In this document: one piece after another, positions 53,368 to 61,708 of the stretch
How positions within the stretch are numbered: position 1 is the stretch's first letter
Layout: each line of letters begins with the position of its first letter
Origin: Solirubrobacter ginsenosidimutans
GTDB taxonomy: Bacteria > Actinomycetota > Thermoleophilia > Solirubrobacterales > Solirubrobacteraceae
Assembly (NCBI RefSeq): GCF_027587205.1
Contig: NZ_JAPDOD010000001.1
Coordinates: 310,001 to 374,000 of the forward strand
Length of the DNA: 64,000 bases
Direction: 5' to 3'
Program-made: the position numbers and the translations under genes
Notes under the pieces: generated by a model
What the model saw: the letters and a program-made list of their open reading frames with translations, nothing else
Databases searched by the model: none
Told to the model about the DNA's origin: nothing

Positions 53368-54487
53368 GTGGGCCGAATGGAATCCCGCGGCCGCCGACCG
53401 GCCGTGGACCGTCGGCATCGAGGAGGAGGTGCTGCTGCTCGATCCGCTCGACTGGTCGCCGGCCAACCGGGTCGACGACGTCCTCGCCGCCCTCCCGGAG
53501 CACCTCGTGCCGCACATGTGCGCCGAGACGCACGCGTGCGTCGTGGAGCTCAGAACAGGGCCGCACGGGACGGTGCGCGAGGCGGTCGATGAACTGCGTG
53601 GGCTGCGCGACGATCTCAACGAGGTGGTCGTGGGCCGGCTCGGGCTGCGAGCGGCGGTGGCCGGGACGCATCCCACCGCGGCCGGCGAGGACGTCCAGAC
53701 GGCGTCCGGAGCGCGCTACCGCGAGGTCGAGTCGACGATGCGGGCGCTCGCGCATCGCGAACCGACGATGGCGCAGCACGTCCACGTGGCGATGCCCGAC
53801 GCCGACACCGCGGTGCGCGCGCTCGACCGCCTGCGGGGCGCGCTTCCGCTCCTGCTCGCGCTGTCGGCGAACTCGCCGTTCTGGCGCGGAGCCGACTCCG
53901 GCTTCGCCTCGATGCGCACGCCGCTCTTCGGCGCCTTCCCGCGCACCGGGATGCCGCGGCGCTTCGGCAGCTACGCCGCCTACGTGCGCACGATCGAGCA
54001 GTTGCTCCACACCGAAGCGATTCCCGAGCCCAGCTTCGTGTGGTGGGACGCCCGGCTCCAGCCGCGGCTCGGCACGCTCGAGGTGCGCATCATGGACGCC
54101 CAGTCGCGGACGGCCGACGTGGGCGCGCTGGCGGCGGTCGTTCAGTGCCTGGGGCGCAGCGCGGGCGTGGAGAGCTGCATGGCCGCGCCGGAGCTGCTCG
54201 CCGAGAACCGCTTTCTCGCCGCACGCGACGGGATGCGGGCGGAGATCGTGGACCCGGCCACCATGCAACGCCACTCGATGGTCAAGTGCGTGGCGAATCT
54301 GCTCGTCGCGTGCGCGCCGGTGGCGTGTCAGCTGGACTGTGAGGACGAGCTGGCCGCGGCGGCCGAGCTCGCGATCGCGCCAGGGGACGCGCGCCAGCGC
54401 GAGTGGGCTCGCCACGACGGCGCCGGCGCGCTGCCGGCGCGGCTCGCCGAGCAGTTCGCACCGGCGCGGGAGGCGGCGGTGGCGTGA
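53360..54487 (+). CDS. Glutamate--cysteine ligase family protein (GCS2/YbdK type)
   Basis: A 375-residue carboxylate-amine ligase. WTVGIEEEVLLLDP is the ATP/metal motif, ETHACVVELRTGPHGTV and MAQHVHVAMPD belong to the substrate pocket, and RPTADVG is seen here as SRTADVGALAA. The family couples glutamate and an amine, classically gamma-glutamylcysteine formation. Overlap with the preceding amidotransferase suggests one pathway for a low-molecular-weight thiol or gamma-glutamyl metabolite. Confidence 0.9.
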   Translation: MPEWAEWNPAAADRPWTVGIEEEVLLLDPLDWSPANRVDDVLAALPEHLVPHMCAETHACVVELRTGPHGTVREAVDELRGLRDDLNEVVVGRLGLRAAVAGTHPTAAGEDVQTASGARYREVESTMRALAHREPTMAQHVHVAMPDADTAVRALDRLRGALPLLLALSANSPFWRGADSGFASMRTPLFGAFPRTGMPRRFGSYAAYVRTIEQLLHTEAIPEPSFVWWDARLQPRLGTLEVRIMDAQSRTADVGALAAVVQCLGRSAGVESCMAAPELLAENRFLAARDGMRAEIVDPATMQRHSMVKCVANLLVACAPVACQLDCEDELAAAAELAIAPGDARQREWARHDGAGALPARLAEQFAPAREAAVA

Positions 54488-54548
54488 CCGCGCGAGTGCC
54501 GTAAGTCGTAAGTTCTCACCCGCGCCGATCACCCCGCCGGCACGCGGT

Positions 54549-54587
54549 GTGGTCACTAAACGTTGTCAGGCCACGTTTAGTGACCAC
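54549..54587. terminator. Inverted repeat between convergent genes, likely bidirectional terminator
   Basis: GTGGTCACTAAACGT and its exact complement ACGTTTAGTGACCAC (15-bp arms) surround a 9-nt loop, between the stops at 54487 and 54599. The arms are much richer in A+T than the genome average. Confidence 0.65.
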
Positions 54588-54598
54588 GCTCCGCGAAC

Positions 54599-55249
54599 CT
54601 ATGCGGTCGCGGGTTCGAGCAGCTCCGCGTTCGCGCGGCTGACGGCGATCTCGCCGCGGATCGAGACGATCCGCTCGGGGCGGAAGTCCGCGAGCTCCGT
54701 GCGCACGAAGTGCGCCGCTCGCTCGTCGGCTTCCTCGATCGCCTCGTCATCGCGCAGGACGCTGATCCACAGCACTTCGTCGTTGCCGCAGTCGAGCAGG
54801 TGGTAGGCCTCGAAGCCGTCCATCGCCCGGATGCGATCGGCGAAGACCTCGTCGACGCGCTGCAGGAGCTCTTCGACGGTGCCGTGCCGCAGCCGGTAAT
54901 AGCGGATGCTCGCGCGCTTGCTCGCGGCATCGGCATGGCCCGGCTCGAGCATGCCCGGAGCGGCGCGGTTGACCAGGCTCGCGCCATGGATCGCGTCGTA
55001 GCGCGTGTGGGCCATGTCCTGGAGGTTGTCCTGTGTCCAGCGTCGCGCCAGCTCACGCGAGGTCTCGGCCTGACCGGGCTCGAGGAACATGCTCATCGTG
55101 AAGAGATCCCCGCCGCCGCAGTCGATGAGCTCGTAGCAAACGAACCCCGGCTGAGTGGCGATCCGGTCGGCGAACGAATCGTCGACCCGGCGCATGAACT
55201 CGGCCTGCTGCCCGGCCTGAAGTCGATACCGCCTCATGCTCGCGAACAC
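54599..55249 (-). CDS. Protein with two ABM-like (dimeric alpha/beta barrel) repeats
   Basis: A 216-residue protein made of two similar halves: MRRYRLQAGQQAEFMRRVDDSFADRIATQPGFVCYELIDCGGGDLFTMSMF and IRYYRLRHGTVEELLQRVDEVFADRIRAMDGFEAYHLLDCGNDEVLWISVL. Each half fits the antibiotic biosynthesis monooxygenase/ferredoxin-like fold, so the protein is an internal dimer. GTG 55249 is chosen because GGAGGAG lies 6 nt upstream; ATG 55237 is the alternative. Substrate unknown. Confidence 0.72.
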   Translation of the reverse strand: MFASMRRYRLQAGQQAEFMRRVDDSFADRIATQPGFVCYELIDCGGGDLFTMSMFLEPGQAETSRELARRWTQDNLQDMAHTRYDAIHGASLVNRAAPGMLEPGHADAASKRASIRYYRLRHGTVEELLQRVDEVFADRIRAMDGFEAYHLLDCGNDEVLWISVLRDDEAIEEADERAAHFVRTELADFRPERIVSIRGEIAVSRANAELLEPATA

Positions 55250-55297
55250 CTGCGTCTCCTCCCTTCGCCTTGCCGTCAACCTACACCCCGCCGGTCG

Positions 55298-58036
55298 TCA
55301 GTCAAGCGACGTCGCTCCCTCGCGGAGCGCTTTGCGGCTGCTGACATCGAGCTTGCGGAAGACCTTGTGCAGGTGGTACTCGACCGTGCGCGGGCTGATG
55401 AACAGCTGGGCGCCGATCTCCGTGTTGGTGTGCCCTTCGCGAGCCAGCCGCGCGACCTGGAGCTCCTGCGGCGTCAGGACGTCGCGCGTCTCCGGGGTGA
55501 GCCGGCGCACGGTCTCGCCGGTGGCGAGGAGCTCGCGGCGGGCACGCTCGGAGAACGCTTCGGCCCCCATGCGGCTGAAGCTCTCGTAGGCGCCACGCAG
55601 AAGCACGCGCGCGTCGGTGCGCCGGTGCTCGCGCCGCAGCCACTCCCCGTACACGAGCCGGCTGCGCTCGAGCTCGACCGCTGCGCGACTGCGCCCGAGC
55701 CGCTCGATCGATTCGCGGAAGCGCGATTCATCGCCGTCGACCAGCGCGTGGCAGCGCGCTTGGACCCCGAGCGCCCATTCGGTGCCGCTCGCGTGCGTAC
55801 GCCCACTCAGGCGCTCGAGCGCCGCCGCGGCCTCGTGCGGGTGATCGGTGCGCACGGCCGCCTCGATCAGTTCGATCAGCGCCCAGCCGTAGATCACGGC
55901 GTCCTCGTGCTCGCAGGCCTGCCGCGCGGCCGCCAGCGCCTCGTCGTAGTGGCCGAGGCCGTTGTGCAGCCGCGCCATGAACAACCAGTACCCGCTGACC
56001 GCCGAGCCTTCGCCGCGCGCGAGCGCACTCGGCAGCGCGACGTCGGCGATCGCCTGCATCCGGCCTTGATCGCCGCGCCCGGCGGCCAGCATGCCCGTCG
56101 CGTACTTCAGCGGCGGGAGCCCGGTCGCCTGCGCGAGCGCATCGACCTCGGCGATCTGCGCCGCGGCGGTGGCGAAGTCCCCGGAGTGGACGTTGACGAC
56201 GGCGAGGTGGTTGAGCGCGTTCGGGAGCAGGTGGAGTGCGCCGGTGTCGCGCGCCACGCGTACGCCGCGGGTCGCGAGGAGGTGCCAGAGATCGTCGTCC
56301 CAGAGGTCCTGCGCGAGCCGGCACGCCAGCCACAGCCAGCGCAGGTCCGTTCCGCCGCCGTCGGGCTCGCCGAAGGCGCGCAGCGCCCTCGAGAGCGGCG
56401 CGACCGCTGCCGCGTACCCCTCGGTGAAGCGCGTGATCAGGGCGTCGAGCAGCACGTCGGCCACACGCGGGTCAGACAGCGGCTGCGACGCGCGCGCGGA
56501 CTCGGCGACCTCACGCGCGTCCGGGCCGCTGCCGAGGCGACCCGCGAACATCGCTGATGCGATCGCCTCGAGATAGGTCTCGCGGGCCATCGCGGCGTCC
56601 ATCGGTTCAAGCCGCCTGGCCGCTTTGAGCAGCAGGGGCGGCGCGTCGCGCCCGCGCTGCGTGTTGAACACGATCTGCGCGCGCAGGCGCTCCAGCCGTG
56701 CGCGCTGGAGCTCGTCGGCCGCCGCGAGCTCGGCGGCGCCGAGCAGGGTGGAGGCGGACACGGCGTCGGCGACGTCGAGCTTCGCCCGTGCCGCGTCGAG
56801 CAAGCGCTCGACGCGCACGGCCGGGTCCGGCGTCAGCTCGGCTGCGCGCTGCAGGAACGCGGCGGCCGCGGCCAGGCCGCCTCGGCGCTGGGCGCGGTCG
56901 GCGGAGCGCGCCATCTCCGCGGCGACCGCTTCGTCGGGCGCGGCGGTCGCCTGCGCGCGATGCCACGCCCGCCGGTCGGGATCGAGCACCGGGTCGGTGA
57001 CCATCGCGAGCGCCTGGTGCGCGTCGCGGCGGTCACCGGGGTCCGCCGCCCGGTAGACCGCTGAGCGGACGAGCGGGTGCGAGAAACGTACGCGCAACCC
57101 GAGCTCGATCAGCCCGGCGGCCTCGGCCGGCCGGCCGGCGTCGACGGCGATGCCGAGGCGCTCGGCCGCGTGCCGCAGCAGGCTCGAATCGCCCAGCGGC
57201 TCGGCCGCCGCCGTCAGGAGCAGCAGCTGCGCGTCGCGCGGAAGCGTCCGGACACGCTCGAGGAAGGTGTGCTCGATGCGGCTCGCCAGCCGGCGCACCT
57301 CGAGGAGCCCGAACCCGCCGGCGAGCTCGGCCGGCGTCAACCCGCGCGGCAGCTCGATCAGGGCCAGCGGGTTGCCGCGCGTCTCGGCGAGGATCTGTGC
57401 CCTGACCCGCTCGTCGAGCGGCCCGGTGACCGCCGAATCCAGCAGCACCTGCGCATCGTCGGCGGCGAGCCCGTCGATCACGAGCTCCGGTAGCCCTTCG
57501 AGCGCGTGACCTTCACCCGGCTCGCGCAGCGCGAACACCAGACCCAGCGGTTCGGCCAAGAGCCGGCGCGCCACGAACGCGAGCGTCTGTGCCGACACCC
57601 GGTCCAGCCACTGCGCGTCGTCGACGATGCACACGAGCGGCTGCTCCTCGGCGGCGTCGGCCAGCAGGCTCAGGACCGCCAATCCGACGAGGAACCGGTC
57701 GGGCGGGGGACCGGTGCTCAGCCCGAACGCGATCCCGAGCGCATCGCGCTGCGGGGTCGGCAGATCGCGAAGCCGGCCGAGCATGTGCGCGCACAGCGCG
57801 TGCAGGCCGGCGAACGGGAGCTCCATCTCGGACTCGACGCCGGCTGCCCGAGCGATCCGGACTCCGTCGGCGCTGGCCGACAGGTGCCCGAGCAGGGCGG
57901 TCTTGCCGACTCCCGCCTCGCCGCGCAGCACGAGCACGCGACTCTGGCCCGCGCGCACGCCCGCGACGAGCTGTTCCAGCGCGTCGCGCTCGCCTACGCG
58001 GTCGAGCAGCCCGGATGACCGGTGGGCGTCGAGCAT
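55298..58036 (-). CDS. LuxR family regulator with AAA ATPase domain (LAL type)
   Basis: A 912-residue regulator. The AAA domain is at residues about 15-200 (VLRGEAGVGKTALLGHLS as Walker A; PLVCIVDDAQWLDRVS as Walker B), then a long helical TPR-like region. A C-terminal LuxR HTH follows: LTPQELQVARLAREGHTNTEIGAQLFISPRTVEYHLHKVFRKLDV. It is the large ATP-binding LuxR (LAL) architecture common in actinobacteria. ATG 58036 leaves a 50-bp divergent gap to the PEP mutase-like gene, which may be its target. Confidence 0.9.
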   Translation of the reverse strand: MLDAHRSSGLLDRVGERDALEQLVAGVRAGQSRVLVLRGEAGVGKTALLGHLSASADGVRIARAAGVESEMELPFAGLHALCAHMLGRLRDLPTPQRDALGIAFGLSTGPPPDRFLVGLAVLSLLADAAEEQPLVCIVDDAQWLDRVSAQTLAFVARRLLAEPLGLVFALREPGEGHALEGLPELVIDGLAADDAQVLLDSAVTGPLDERVRAQILAETRGNPLALIELPRGLTPAELAGGFGLLEVRRLASRIEHTFLERVRTLPRDAQLLLLTAAAEPLGDSSLLRHAAERLGIAVDAGRPAEAAGLIELGLRVRFSHPLVRSAVYRAADPGDRRDAHQALAMVTDPVLDPDRRAWHRAQATAAPDEAVAAEMARSADRAQRRGGLAAAAAFLQRAAELTPDPAVRVERLLDAARAKLDVADAVSASTLLGAAELAAADELQRARLERLRAQIVFNTQRGRDAPPLLLKAARRLEPMDAAMARETYLEAIASAMFAGRLGSGPDAREVAESARASQPLSDPRVADVLLDALITRFTEGYAAAVAPLSRALRAFGEPDGGGTDLRWLWLACRLAQDLWDDDLWHLLATRGVRVARDTGALHLLPNALNHLAVVNVHSGDFATAAAQIAEVDALAQATGLPPLKYATGMLAAGRGDQGRMQAIADVALPSALARGEGSAVSGYWLFMARLHNGLGHYDEALAAARQACEHEDAVIYGWALIELIEAAVRTDHPHEAAAALERLSGRTHASGTEWALGVQARCHALVDGDESRFRESIERLGRSRAAVELERSRLVYGEWLRREHRRTDARVLLRGAYESFSRMGAEAFSERARRELLATGETVRRLTPETRDVLTPQELQVARLAREGHTNTEIGAQLFISPRTVEYHLHKVFRKLDVSSRKALREGATSLD

Positions 58037-58086
58037 GGGGCGCACCGCATTATCGCGAAGCGGCGGGTGCGGCGTAGGCTCCGCAC

Positions 58087-58878
58087 ATGCGCCCCTCATC
58101 CGACGCCGAGCTGTCCCCCCGGTGCGACCTGCTGCGGTCGCTGCACCGTCCCGGCGCCCCGCTTCTGCTGCCGAACGCCTGGGACGTCGCGACGGCGAAG
58201 GCCGTGGTCGCGGCCGGGTTTCCCGTCGTCGCGACGACCAGTGTCGGCGTGGCCGCCACGCTCGGCTACGACGACCACGAACATGCGCCGGCCGAAGCGA
58301 TGCTCGGTGCCGCTGCACGGATCGCCGGCGGTGTCACGGTGCCGGTGACGGTCGACGCCGAAGCCGGCTACCGGATGCAGCCCGCGGCCCTCGTCTCCGC
58401 GCTGCGGAGTGCCGGGGCCGCCGGCTGCAATCTCGAAGACACCGATCACGCCGCCGGCAAGCTCCACGATGTCGACCGGCACGCGGAGTGGCTCAGCGGC
58501 GTTCGACAGGCCGCGTCGGAGGCCTCCTACCCGCTGGTGATCAACGCGCGCGTCGACGTCTTCTTCGCTCCGATGCTCGCGGGCGCCGGCCCTGAGACCC
58601 AGGACGAGCTCCTTCCCGAGGCGCTGCGGCGCGCGCAGGCCTACATCGAGGCCGGCGTCGACTGCGTGTATCCGGTCGGCCTGTATGCGGCGGAGCCGCT
58701 GCGCCGCTTCATAGCGGAGGTCAGCGCCCCGGTGAACGTCGCACGGCTGCCGCAGGCGCCGCCGCCGGCCGAGCTGGCCGCGCTGGGCGTAGCGCGGATC
58801 AGCTGGGGACCGTTCCTGTACTTCGATGCGATGGCGCACTTCGGGGAGCAGCTCGCGTCACTCGCCGAGCCCGTGTGA
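58087..58878 (+). CDS. Isocitrate lyase/PEP mutase family protein
   Basis: A 263-residue TIM barrel enzyme: LLLPNAWDVATAKAVVAAGFPVVATTS, VTVDAEAGYRMQP, GCNLEDTDHAAGKL and VINARVDVFF are the PEPM/ICL motifs that hold Mg2+ and an oxaloacetate-like carboxylate. It lacks the KKCGH loop of isocitrate lyase, so a 2-methylisocitrate lyase, oxaloacetase or phosphonopyruvate-type C-C or C-P lyase function is likelier. Divergent from the LAL regulator. Confidence 0.88.
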   Translation: MRPSSDAELSPRCDLLRSLHRPGAPLLLPNAWDVATAKAVVAAGFPVVATTSVGVAATLGYDDHEHAPAEAMLGAAARIAGGVTVPVTVDAEAGYRMQPAALVSALRSAGAAGCNLEDTDHAAGKLHDVDRHAEWLSGVRQAASEASYPLVINARVDVFFAPMLAGAGPETQDELLPEALRRAQAYIEAGVDCVYPVGLYAAEPLRRFIAEVSAPVNVARLPQAPPPAELAALGVARISWGPFLYFDAMAHFGEQLASLAEPV

Positions 58879-58881
58879 TGC

Positions 58882-58920
58882 GGGTGGTTCGATGGCGGCG
58901 CCGCCCGCGCCGGGCCACCC
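58882..58920. terminator. Nested stem between convergent genes, possible terminator
   Basis: GGGTGG (58882-58887) pairs with CCACCC (58915-58920), and GGCGGCGCCGCC (58894-58905) is a perfect inner palindrome. Lies between the two stop codons. Confidence 0.4.
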
Positions 58921-59633
58921 TAGGCGGCCGCGGGCATCCGCGAAGCTTCGAGGATCAGCTCGACGACCTCGCGGGGCCGCGAGACGCTGGCGGCATGCGA
59001 GGCGCCGGGCAGCTCGAGCGTGCGTCGCGCCCCGGCGCGCTCAGCTTCGAAGCGCTGCAGGGCGGCGGGGATGATGCGGTCCTCCTCGCCGATCACGAAC
59101 CATGACGGCACGTCCTGCCACAGCGGGTCGCCTGACGGTTCGACGAGCGCCTCCTGGGTGGCCGGGCGCTGCGTCGCGGCCATGATCGCGGCCTGCGCCG
59201 CGGGGACGTCCGCGCAGAACACGTCGTGGTAGCTGTCCGGAGCGATGTAGAAGTCCGTCGTGCCGTCGCTGAGCGGCACCGGCCGCACCGTCTCCTCGCC
59301 GACCATGCTGCCCGGGTACATCGCGGCCAGCCCGAAGCAGTTCTCTCCGGCCGCGGGGGCGAACCCGTTGACGTAGACGAGCCCGACGATCTCGCCGGCG
59401 CCGGCGTCGACGTTCGTCATGACGGCGCCCCCGTAGGAGTGCGCGACCAGCAGCACCGGGCCGTCGATCGAGCGGACGACGTCGCTGATCGCCCGGGCAT
59501 CGGCCGCGAGCCCGCGCAGCGGATTCGCGGCCGCGATCACGGGGAGATCCGCCTCGAGCAGCGCGCCGGTGACACCGTCCCAGCTCGCCGAACCGGCGAA
59601 CGCCCCGTGCACGAGCACGACAGTTGACTTCAT
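58920..59633 (-). CDS. Alpha/beta hydrolase
   Basis: A 237-residue alpha/beta hydrolase: HGAFAGSASWDGV as oxyanion region, nucleophile elbow VAHSYGGAV, acid in GEEDRIIPA and catalytic His in PGASHAASVS. Similar proteins are annotated as esterases or chloride peroxidase-like. ATG 59633 has AAGGG upstream. The promoter region carries a TGACC-N5-GGTCA palindrome and a TGTCACA element. Confidence 0.9.
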   Translation of the reverse strand: MKSTVVLVHGAFAGSASWDGVTGALLEADLPVIAAANPLRGLAADARAISDVVRSIDGPVLLVAHSYGGAVMTNVDAGAGEIVGLVYVNGFAPAAGENCFGLAAMYPGSMVGEETVRPVPLSDGTTDFYIAPDSYHDVFCADVPAAQAAIMAATQRPATQEALVEPSGDPLWQDVPSWFVIGEEDRIIPAALQRFEAERAGARRTLELPGASHAASVSRPREVVELILEASRMPAAA

Positions 59634-59669
59634 GAGTGGCCCTTCCGGTCGGGGTGCAAGTACCACCCA

Positions 59670-59698
59670 TGACCGGATTGGTCAGTCGTTCTGTGACA
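59670..59698 (-). promoter_or_regulatory. Palindrome and possible ECF41-type promoter before the hydrolase gene
   Basis: TGACCGGATTGGTCA (59670-59684) is a 5-5-5 palindrome. On the minus strand TGTCACA (59692-59698), 17 bp, GGTC (59671-59674) resembles the ECF41 promoters at 24652 and 25745 and lies 37 nt before the start. Confidence 0.4.
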
Positions 59699-59714
59699 CC
59701 GTCGGCTGACTGGA

Positions 59715-60110
59715 TCAGGCGAGCGCCTTGGCCTTCAGCGCCTCGAACTCCGTCTGGTTGATCGCGCCGCTGTCGAGGAGGGCCTTCGCCTTCTCGATCT
59801 CGCCTGCGGCGCCACCGGTCGCGGCCACCGACTGCACGTACTTCGCGAGCTGTTCCTCGTTGGCCTGCGCCCGCTCGGCACCGCGCTCGGCCATGCCCTT
59901 GCTGTTGGCGATCAGATAGACGAGCACGCCGAGGAACGGCAGGAAGATCAGGAAGATGACCCAGAGGGCCTTGATCCAGCCTGAAGTGTCGTGGCGGCGG
60001 AACAGGTCGGTGATGATCCCGACCAGGATCCAGATCCAGGCGACCCAGAAGAAGAACAGGATCATCGTCCACAGGACGTCCAGGAACGGGTAGTCGGCGG
60101 CGAGCAACAT
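59715..60110 (-). CDS. PLDc_N and SHOCT domain membrane protein
   Basis: A 131-residue protein with two helices (about 13-35 and 46-68; FFFWVAWIWILVGIITDLFRRHDTSGWIKALWVIFLIFLPFLGVLVYLI). A linker and a C-terminal SHOCT motif (IEKAKALLDSGAINQTEFEALKAKAL) follow. It resembles the PLDc_N protein at 30133 in its membrane part. GGAGG precedes the ATG. Function unknown, probably envelope stress. A weak version of the 17-bp palindrome (TCATCC-N5-GGACGG, 60184-60200) lies upstream. Confidence 0.85.
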   Translation of the reverse strand: MLLAADYPFLDVLWTMILFFFWVAWIWILVGIITDLFRRHDTSGWIKALWVIFLIFLPFLGVLVYLIANSKGMAERGAERAQANEEQLAKYVQSVAATGGAAGEIEKAKALLDSGAINQTEFEALKAKALA

Positions 60111-60223
60111 TCGATTAATCCTCCGGGGTGGGTTGGCTCACGTCTCGAAGCAGGACGGTGCCGGTCCCCGGGGTGATCCAGGCTCATCCTGCCAGGACGG
60201 TCCCGCGCCGGGTGCAGCCACCC

Positions 60224-60278
60224 TTGACATCGGACACGCCTGTCTGATTTCTTAATCCAGACACTGTTGTCTGGATTA
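60224..60278 (+). promoter_or_regulatory. MFS gene promoter region with 26-bp TetR-type operator
   Basis: A perfect TTGACA lies at 60224-60229. TAATCCAGACA-CTGT-TGTCTGGATTA (60253-60278) is a perfect 11-bp-arm palindrome ending 14 bp before the ATG. The -10 is not clear. A repressor bound here would block the exporter gene and fits the TetR gene downstream. Confidence 0.7.
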
Positions 60279-60292
60279 GATCGGGGCTTGAA

Positions 60293-61702
60293 ATGCACGG
60301 CCGACATCGCACACCGAACACCCGCTGGCCACTGCTTCTGCTGCTGTGCGTGGCGCAGCTGATGGTCATCCTCGACATCAGCGCGGTGAACGTCGCGCTG
60401 CCCGACCTGGCCAAGGATCTGGACATCGCCAAGGCCGACATCGGGTGGACGATCACCAGCTACTCGCTGATCTTCGGCAGCCTGCTGTTGCTCGGCGGGC
60501 GCGCCGCGGACCTGCTGGGCCGGCGCCGCGTCTTCCTCACGGGCCTGGGCATCTTCACCGCTGCTTCGCTGATGACGGCGCTCGCCGGCGATGCCGCGAC
60601 GCTGTTCGCCGCGCGCGCCGGACAAGGTCTCGGCGCGGCGCTGCTGTCCCCGGCCGCGCTGTCGATCATCACCTCCACCTTCCACGGCCCCGAGCGCGCC
60701 AAGGCGCTCGGCGTCTGGGGCGCGGTCGGCGGGGCCGGCGCCGCCATCGGCGTGCTGCTCGGCGGCGCGCTGACCGAGCTCGTCGACTGGCGGGCGATCT
60801 TCTTCATCAATCTGCCCGTCGGCCTCGCGCTGGCCGCCGGCGCACTCACGATCGTGCCCACCGATCCGGTCCGGCCGCAGTGGCGTGGCCTCGATCTGCG
60901 CGGCGCAGTGCTCGCCACGGCCAGCCTCGGCTCGCTCGTCTACGCCCTCACCCAAGCGCGGAGCAGCGGCTGGACCTCGGCTCAGACGCTCGGTCTCACC
61001 GGCGTCGCGCTCGCCGGGCTCGCCGCCTTCGCCGCGCTCGAACTGCGTACCGCCAAGCCGCTGCTGCGGGTGCAGCGTCTCCGCGATCGCGGCGTGGGCG
61101 GGGGCTTCGTGATGATGCTGGGCGCCTCGGCCGTGCTCTTCGGGTCCTTCCTGCTGTCCTCGCTGTACCTCCAGACCGTGCTCGGCACCGGAGCGCTGGC
61201 CACCGGACTCGCGTTCCTGCCGTTCGCCGTCGCGATCGGCGCCGGCGTGCACGCCGGAAGCCATATCATCACCCACGCCGGGGTCCGGATCCCGCTCGCC
61301 GCCGGCTTCGCCGTCGCCGCCGCCGGAATGCTGCTGCTCTCCGGCGTCACCGCACACGGCAACTACGCCGCGGACGTGCTGCCCGGGATGCTCGTCGCGG
61401 GCGCCGGCCTCGGGCTGATCCTCGTCTCGGTCTCGGTCTCGATGCTCACCGGCGCCGCCGAGCACGAGTCAGGGATGCTCTCGGGCCTGACCACCACCGG
61501 GCATGAGATCGGCGGGTCGCTCGGGATCGCGATCCTGTCCACCATCGCCGCCGGGCCCACGGCCGCGAGCGGGATCGGCGACGCGTTCCTGGCCGCCGCC
61601 ATCATCGCGGGCGTCGCCGGCGCCGCCGCGCTCGTCATCCTCCCCTCGGCGAGGACCTTCCTGCCCAAGCTCGCGCTCGCCCCGCGCGTCGCCATCCACT
61701 GA
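60293..61702 (+). CDS. MFS transporter, DHA2 (EmrB/QacA) family
   Basis: A 469-residue inner-membrane drug:H+ antiporter with 14 predicted helices. The opening LLLCVAQLMVILDISAVNVALPDLAKDL and GGRAADLLGRRRVFLTGLGIF (motif A), and GAVGGAGAAIGVLLGGAL (motif C, antiporter signature), are diagnostic. It should export a hydrophobic drug-like compound. It is controlled by the operator directly upstream and is followed after 6 bp by its TetR gene, probably one transcript. Confidence 0.93.
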   Translation: MHGRHRTPNTRWPLLLLLCVAQLMVILDISAVNVALPDLAKDLDIAKADIGWTITSYSLIFGSLLLLGGRAADLLGRRRVFLTGLGIFTAASLMTALAGDAATLFAARAGQGLGAALLSPAALSIITSTFHGPERAKALGVWGAVGGAGAAIGVLLGGALTELVDWRAIFFINLPVGLALAAGALTIVPTDPVRPQWRGLDLRGAVLATASLGSLVYALTQARSSGWTSAQTLGLTGVALAGLAAFAALELRTAKPLLRVQRLRDRGVGGGFVMMLGASAVLFGSFLLSSLYLQTVLGTGALATGLAFLPFAVAIGAGVHAGSHIITHAGVRIPLAAGFAVAAAGMLLLSGVTAHGNYAADVLPGMLVAGAGLGLILVSVSVSMLTGAAEHESGMLSGLTTTGHEIGGSLGIAILSTIAAGPTAASGIGDAFLAAAIIAGVAGAAALVILPSARTFLPKLALAPRVAIH

Positions 61703-61708
61703 GCCGCC

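Noticed and set aside
55298..58318. Longer start for the LAL regulator
   Set aside because: The extra 94 codons overlap the divergent PEP mutase-like gene and have no domain similarity; ATG 58036 fits the family.
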